Shown here: positions 57,573 to 64,000 of the stretch, piece by piece | Layout of the letters: each line of letters opens with the position of its first letter | Position numbering within the stretch: the stretch's first letter is position 1 | From: Utricularia gibba | Lineage: Eukaryota; Streptophyta; Magnoliopsida; Lamiales; Lentibulariaceae | Length of the DNA: 64,000 nt | Assembly: GCA_002189035.1 (NCBI GenBank) | Contig: NEEC01000009.1 | Coordinates: forward strand, 3,100,001-3,164,000 | Direction: 5' to 3' | The notes under the pieces: model-generated | Told to the model about the DNA's origin: nothing | Database searches by the model: none | Seen by the model: the letters and a program-made list of their open reading frames with translations, nothing else | Translations under genes and position numbers: made by a program

Positions 57573-60011
57573 TGTTTCTCAGTCTTCTTTTTTTTGTTTC
57601 TGTTGCACTCCACCTCCCCCATCGTATGTTATATATAGAGAGGAGAGCTGAGAAATGCCTACGTAGAGGAAAGGGTGATAGCGAAGTAGGGAGCAAGGAG
57701 GGACAAATGGGAACGGACGAGGAAGATGGATATGGCTCTGTTCCCTGATTTTGCAACTGTTTACATGCAGAAATATGCTATGTTTTTTTCCTCAGTACAT
57801 ACAAAAACAACATTCGATTCCACTTTAACCAACACAATTCATCTAGTCACTACAATCAAATCTATTACATAAATATCCAACTGCATTTAGAGATAACAAC
57901 CGGTTAAACATGTCTAATTGATGAGTCAAGTACATTTTACATGTGGTAAAATCTAAGAAATATCTTGAATTTAGGGTTAAAAAAAAAAGAGCCACTAGGA
58001 GAGCAAGCCATGTGTAGACAATTAATTGGTGGGGTGGTGACAGCCCCCAGCTTGTTCCTAAGTTGTAACGACCAACGAAACGTAACTGCTGCCGCCATCA
58101 GGACTTTTCGTCCACTCTCTCACGTGCTAGTGTCGTCGGCCTACCTCGTGGCGAACGTGTACATGACGTCATTACACCGGCTTCGCAGCGTTTTGATCTC
58201 GAACGAGGGTGTCACTTTGACATGTCCGTATACCCTTCGCGTTTCCATAACCGTATCTTACTTCATCTTTGTCCAAACAGTTGACCCCTTCCATGACTAA
58301 TGCCTCAAATAGTTTTGTAATTAAAAAAAATAAATTATTTAGCTATGGGTATGATATTAATGTTTAGGTAATTCAAACATAAATGTAATTTTTACTTAAA
58401 AAATAATAATTTCTCCAAAATATACTCCTTTTGTTTTTGTAAATTAATCTTTTCTATGTTTAGTATAAAGTCTATCAAACGTTCGTAGAATGTTACCACG
58501 TGTATTGAATTATAGGATTTTTGCACAGCGTCCGAATGTATAGATCCTTAATTTAAATCGAAAACGAAGGAGATGTTACATCCGCAAATAGGGTTTAGTG
58601 GCTAATTTTTTTAATTCCCAGTGTTTCAAATAGTTAATTCACGCCAGCTGCACGACACCACCAGGCTCGCCTACTTCGCAAGTTGCAACGCACAAATGTA
58701 GAAACATTACCCCTTCCGATTATTCATTATTTAAAATATGAAAACAGTAATTTAATAAGATATGCTGTCACAATTAGTCAAATTGGTATTTAATCATCAA
58801 ATTGGCGTTTCTTATTTTGTTTCTGGTTCCGTTCCGTACTATTGCAAAATATTTACATGTTTTATTCAGTTTATTTGGGCGAGAAGTTCCAAATTAGAAA
58901 AAGAAAAAGAATAGGGGGGTATTAATTCGGGTGGTATTCCGGTTTGAGTTGTTGGACAAAGAGTTTAGTCCTAAGGGGGCGGAATCTTAAATGCGGCGCG
59001 TTTTCAAGGTGTCGGAGTCCGGAAAGGGAGGGCCATAGAGTGCAGCCATCGAGACAGAGGGACGAGACATGGACCATAGGATGGTAATTACTATTACAGA
59101 TATTAATAATCACGTCGACCATAGGAGGGTAAATCACTCACATCTAATAAATCGGACGCGTTACTTACATGGTAATCGGTACCCATGCCCATCCTCATTT
59201 CCGACATGTGATGCAACATTTCGATCCATACCATACACGGTGGCGCTTCCAAAACCTTATATGAGAAAAAAAATATATATATTTTGGTATTAAAAATGAA
59301 GATATTGGTGGAGTCTTGGGTTTCATGAAACACCTCGTCTTAGGATTTAAGAATTAGTGGGATCTATTTGAAAAAAAAAACAAATAAAAACTAAAAGTTG
59401 AAGATAGGTAAATAATATTTTTTTGAAGAAAAAATATTTATATTTGATAGTAAAATATATTTTGAAGCATAGTGTATTTGAAACGGAGATAATATCTTGA
59501 TACTTGGAGATCCTTTCCAAATATTGGGTTGGGCTTTAGGGGTTCTTCAAGAGCCAGGCTTGGAATATGGGCCTACTATCCTTAACAATGCTCAACACTA
59601 CTACAGAGTTTCAGTGCAACTGTAGCGCTACTGAACATTTTTGTGAGGCATTTTTAAAAAATAACCATCTTAACATTTTTTTAGATAAAAATTTTATACA
59701 GAGAATAATTATTTTTCACACATAGTAACAATATGATGATGGTTACTTTTCAAAATCATCCCATTTTTCTGTGATTAGTATCTTGTGTTTGTTTGCTGCT
59801 TGTACATGCACACATTGCTGAGCTTTGATAAATGGGGCATGATCACAAAAACACTGGTACATGAATACAGAAGTCGCAGCCTAATCCAACTCTCACCATT
59901 ATTTCAGTTACAACAGAACAAACGATAGGGTAAAAGTGCAAAGGCGCAAGCAGCACACCATAGTCAAAATTGCCTGCCTGTGGGAGGGATTTTAAGGCAG
60001 GGTTGTCGTTT
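57573..60011. other. Intergenic DNA between the pectate lyase promoter and DHAD 3' end
   Basis: About 2.4 kb, mostly AT-rich. The lyase TATA box is listed separately. TGGGCT and TGGGCC motifs occur near 59531-59575 without an adjacent gene start. No RNA gene, repeat family or transposon end was recognised. Confidence 0.5.
57629..57638 (-). promoter_or_regulatory. TATA box of the pectate lyase gene
   Basis: CTATATATAA on the minus strand, about 57 bp before the chosen start codon at 57572. The spacing leaves a short leader, which supports that start. Confidence 0.6.
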
Positions 60012-63000
60012 CTACTCATCAGTCACGCATCCCGTGGAGGCCGACTGCACATTCTTAATGTACTGTGTATTTGCAGCAAAAAGGGAAGTAGTGAGCGTTG
60101 TTCAGACCAAAAAAAAACCAGTACAGTGAAGTCACCTTGTAAAGAACTCCTCTGGTAGCTTTATAAGGTGGAGGTGACCATCTCTTCCTGCGGTCTCTCA
60201 ACTCTTCATCTGTTAGATTCACATCAATGCTTCTCTTTTGAATGTCTATTGCGATAATGTCTCCATTCTCAACCAAAGCAATAGGACCCCCTTCCTGAAA
60301 TTTACAGTGGACAACATGGAGAGCATTTTAGTGAGCGCTCATTTGTACATCTCATGCAATTACTGATAATCACATGTGAATCAGAAACAGAAGATCAGCC
60401 AATTTACCTGTGCCTCAGGACATATGTGACCCACAACATAACCATGTGAACCACCCGAAAATCGCCCATCGGTTAACAATGCAACTTCCTTAATGTAAGA
60501 AAGGATTTTGATAAGGCCAGGTTCAATGAAGCACAAGTTATCAGGAGTTGCAAGTTGAAAAGAGTAAAACAAACCTTGCCTAGTCCTGCACCCATTATGG
60601 CACTGGTAGGAGTTAGCATTTCAGGCATGCCAGGTCCTCCCTTTGGGCCCTCGCCCCTTATAACCACCACTTTTCCCTGAAAAAACCATCATGATTATGA
60701 TCACAGTGTACTTTTCTCACAGAAAGACAGGCTTTCAATGCCTGCCCTAAACTCCGTTTTGGCACTCACCACCTATAGTTCCTGAAACTTGATGTGTAAA
60801 AAGATTTATTCATTACCTTAAAACTCAAAGGGTTTTCAGAAATTGCTGCAATCATGGATTCTTCTCCATCAAATACAAGTGCAGGGCCTATGCAAACTCC
60901 AGTCAAATCATAGCATAGCAGGTTTTCCAAGAAAAAAAGGAACTAGGTTCAGAGTTTTAAAAAACAACCAGAAAAATAAAGCCCTTCTTTCCCAGTGATT
61001 TTTGCAACAGAACCCTCAGGAGCAAGATTGCCATATAATATCTGTATATGGCCTGTTTCCTTGATCGGGTTTGACAACGGTCTAATTATTTGCTGCAACC
61101 AGGCATAAGTGGTATAAGCTCGCAGTTATAACTAATTAATGAAAAAATAGCAAGCTAACATAATGGGCTTCACATAAAAAATGCATACCTGACCCTCTGA
61201 AAGAGAGGGATATAACTTAGCATTTTCAGCTAATGTTTTACCAGTCACTACATTAAAGGGAAAGAAGAACTAGGGCTGAGAAGATGAACATATGTCTGGC
61301 TGCACCTAAGTTAAAATACTGAGGCACTTACCAGTGACACAATCGCCATCTAAGAACCCAAGCTCCAAAAGATGACGTATTATAGCAGGGGTGCCACCAA
61401 TCTAATTGACAGAATACCAGCACCCAGTCAATCAATGGAACATGAATAACTGAAAAATGGTGTTGCGCAATGCGGCATACCTTGTGCACATCCTCCATCA
61501 CATATTTTCCACTAGGCTTCAGATCTGCCAGAAACGGGACTGCATCACTGACCTTTTGGAAGTCCTCTAGTTCTAGTTGGAGACCAACTGACCTGCAAAG
61601 TGTTAGAACTTTACAAAACTACTCAAAATGATTAAACAATAACCATGACCCATTTTGTTCACCTTGCAATGGCAATCAAATGCAGGACAGCATTTGTCGA
61701 CCCACCAAGTGCCATAACCATAACCATAGCATTACGCAGGGACTTTGGAGTTATGATATCCCGTGGTTTCAAGTCCAGTTTAATCAAGTCCAGCAAATAT
61801 TTCCCAGCAAGACGACATTCATCCAATTTAAGAGGGTCCTCAGCAGGCGTGGAAGAACTTATTGGAGATACAAGAAGACCAAGGAGATAAGTTCGGGAGC
61901 ATGCATGATGGGTTGACACAAGAACTTACTTTATCGTGAACTGTTGAAACGCAATAATCTTTACTCACCTGTATGGAAGGGTCATTCCCATTGTTTCAAT
62001 AGCTGACGCCATTGTATTTGCTGTGTACATTCCACCGCATGCCCCTGCCCCCGGACATGAGTTACGAATTACATTCATCCTATCTCCATCACTTATTGAA
62101 CCACTCACATACTCCCCGTAAACCTAAAGTCCCTTTGGATGGATTAACTCTAAGTGGAACAGGTAAAAAAATGTAACGTGTAAAAGGTGTGAGAAATCAT
62201 TGTGCAATTACCTGGAAGGCAGAGACTATATCATAAGTTTGCCCATGAAAATGTCCTGGCTGCAACAAGAGAGAGTAAGTAAGAACATTTCACCATGGAA
62301 TTTAAGAATTAATTCCAACCACGTTCAACTGAATAAAATTCATAACCAGCAATCTGAGCATTCAGTCTGCTATGACTTAGCCCAGTCATACATGCAACTC
62401 ACAACAAAAACCAGCTAATAACAAGTCATGATTATTCCAACATCAGCCTGTCCCACTACCAACTAAAATTGAAGAAAATAACATTTTGATGTACCTCGGA
62501 TATGATAAAACAATAACTTGATATGAAAAAAATCTAACCTTAATAGTGCCACCGTAGACCATAATACTGGGACGGTTCAACCTTCCCATGGCCATTATTG
62601 TACCAGGCATCTGCAATACTCACGCTTCTTCAGCAAGGATGACATAGAGATGGAAAATATTACAGGTTTCACGCGATAGAAAAAAAATAACGACTGAAAA
62701 GAAGCGCTTCACTCGTTTAAGGGGGAGCACACACCAAAAGAATCCAGCAATACGCAAAAAGCCTATCTTGGCATAATGGGGCTTACATTTTTGTCGCAAC
62801 CAGGTATGGAAATATTCCCATCATACCATTGAGCAGCCATAACACTTTCAATGCTATCAGCAATCAAATCTCTTGACTGTAAACTATAGCACATCCCCCT
62901 AGTACCCATCGAAATGGCATCACTCACACCAATGGTGTTAAACCGAAATCCCACCATTCCAGCTTCAGTAACGCCTTGCTTAACAGCTTCTGAAAGTTTC

Positions 63001-63295
63001 AACAAATGCATGTTGCAAGTATTTCCCTCGTACCAAACGGATGAAATCCCACCTGGGGTTTTCCCATGTCATCATCCGAGAGACCTACGCCGTATAGAAC
63101 CGCCTGAGAAGCTCCTTGCGACTTGGGCTCCGTGATTCTCGAACTGTATTTGTTGAGTTTTACAGCGGCAGGCAGTGGCTGCGGCGGCGCAGGGGCTTCT
63201 GTGGAGACGGAGGCGCGGACGAATGAACGTGAAGGCGCATTTGATGACCCAGAGAAAGTAGGTGCCGGAGGCGAAAGAAAAGCGGCGGCCTGCAT
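60012..63295 (-). CDS. DHAD: Dihydroxy-acid dehydratase, chloroplast (frame broken once)
   Basis: Third enzyme of valine, isoleucine and leucine synthesis; dehydrates 2,3-dihydroxy acids to 2-keto acids in the plastid using a [2Fe-2S] cluster. Fourteen exons on the minus strand: 62787-63295, 62539-62610, 62212-62259, 61969-62123, 61663-61857, 61481-61592, 61332-61401, 61189-61247, 60969-61092, 60817-60887, 60575-60676, 60408-60488, 60136-60294 and 60012-60062. About 602 residues result if one missing base is allowed (Arabidopsis 608). A Ser/Pro-rich transit peptide is followed by [19 protein letters not shown]. Cluster-ligand motifs are ISIPGCDKN and [51 protein letters not shown] and [10 protein letters not shown] are also conserved, and the end is STGCVTDE. 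The frame breaks in exon 1 at 63048-63050. It is normally an essential low-copy gene, so the break is unlikely to be real. Confidence 0.95.
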
Positions 63296-63656
63296 CGTGA
63301 TTGCGGAGTTCGTCTCGTAGGTTTCGGGTGGTGTGGTGACACGGAGCCGCACGGCGCAGTGAAACTGGATGAGGGAGAACGATAAATGAGCGGAGATGTG
63401 CTTGCCTACTATCGCGTCCACCGCTACTATGGTGCAACTTATTGTACCCTATTTCACGCTCTTTCGTACCATCATTTTGTAAATGACATCATTGCCCTCT
63501 GCTGGTATTTTCTTTTTCGCGGTGCCTTCCTTTCGGGGAAAAATTTCCATCAGCGGCGAATACCGACTTCCGGCGATATTCTTGCGTGCACAACCGTTGT
63601 CTGAGTTTCCGATTCCTTAATTTCTAGCGGGAGACTTCAGTGGCCGGAGAAAAGAG
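63296..63656. promoter_or_regulatory. Shared head-to-head promoter of DHAD and SPCS3
   Basis: Only 361 bp separate the two start codons on opposite strands. No TATA box is obvious, as is common for bidirectional housekeeping promoters. Shared control is inferred from spacing alone. Confidence 0.45.
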
Positions 63657-64000
63657 ATGCATTCCTTTGCTTACAGAGCCAACGCTCTGCTCACTTTCTC
63701 CCTCACTGTTCTCGCGCTAATGTGCGCAATGGCATCCCTCTCAGATAACTTCAATTCGCCGTCTCCTACTTCACATGTCCAGGTAAAGTTTTTTATTTCC
63801 GATCTTGATTATTTTCCTCTTTAATAGCCCTAATCTGGCTAATCGTTCGCGGGGTTTAGGTGCTGAATATCAATTGGTTCCAGAAAAAACCGGATGGTGA
63901 TGATGAGGTAACTCATCCTATAAATTTCTTGGTTTTCATGATTGTTGTGAGATTGTTCTTCATTTTTTTCAAGCTGTGAGCCATAGATGCGTACGTAGAT
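63657..64000 (+). CDS. SPCS3: Signal peptidase complex subunit 3 (SPC22/23), 5' part only
   Basis: Partial: the window ends in intron 2. Exon 1 is 63657-63782 and exon 2 is 63860-63907. SPCS3 is a single-pass ER membrane protein with a large lumenal domain and is needed for signal peptide cleavage. The visible part reads [20 protein letters not shown] with a hydrophobic membrane anchor continuing into [12 protein letters not shown], then HVQ joined to [16 protein letters not shown]. This is the standard start of plant SPC22/23. Frame and splice sites agree so far. The rest lies outside the window. Confidence 0.88.

Noticed and set aside
1-64000. tRNA, rRNA, snRNA, CRISPR or bacterial-type elements
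   Set aside because: I looked for T-loop signatures, plant snRNA upstream elements and regularly spaced repeats and saw none. A tRNAscan-SE or Infernal run would be decisive.

Overview
This is an ordinary-looking segment of an angiosperm nuclear chromosome. The evidence is split genes with short GT-AG introns, AT-rich intergenic DNA, and plant-specific families (ABCB19, ZF-HD/MIF, GASA, PRE-type HLH, R2R3-MYB, LEA14, plastid DEG8, RRF and DHAD). I cannot place the species. Codon use is mixed: the LEA14, GASA and pectate lyase exons are visibly GC-rich, while SMC4 and FLIP are AT-rich.

Layout from left to right: a 47-bp minisatellite (270-410); PRE-type atypical HLH (-); ABCB19 transporter (-); DEG8 thylakoid-lumen protease (+); DUF1666 protein (-); a 3.3-kb stretch with no supported gene; MINI ZINC FINGER (+); plastid ribosome recycling factor (-, with a GC-AG intron); zinc-finger homeodomain factor (-); snakin/GASA peptide (+); condensin SMC4 (+, 28 exons); DCN1-like neddylation factor (-, tail-to-tail with SMC4); R2R3-MYB (+); four-KH RNA-binding protein (+); an unresolved possible transcript (about 48.1-49.3 kb); LEA14-like (+); FLIP/FIRRM-like recombination factor (-); pectate lyase (-); dihydroxy-acid dehydratase (-); and the first exons of signal peptidase subunit SPCS3 (+), cut by the window edge. 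I rebuilt exon structures by matching splice sites, intron phase and family conservation. Most corrected lengths agree closely with my memory of the Arabidopsis orthologues.

The genes do not form a cluster or pathway. Themes recur: growth control (PRE, ABCB19, GASA, MIF/ZHD, MYB), plastid function (DEG8, RRF, DHAD) and chromosome maintenance (SMC4, FLIP). Housekeeping promoters share TGGGCC/TGGGCT site II boxes, and FLIP carries an E2F-like site.

The most important observation concerns the sequence itself. Six genes (ABCB19, DEG8, DUF1666, KH, pectate lyase, DHAD) each have exactly one reading-frame break, always a one-base loss inside otherwise well-conserved coding sequence. Five of the six are explained by a four-base homopolymer read as three, and four of those are G/C runs. 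This looks like systematic consensus error rather than six independent pseudogenes, and automatic gene models here will be broken. I did not find a convincing undescribed biological system.
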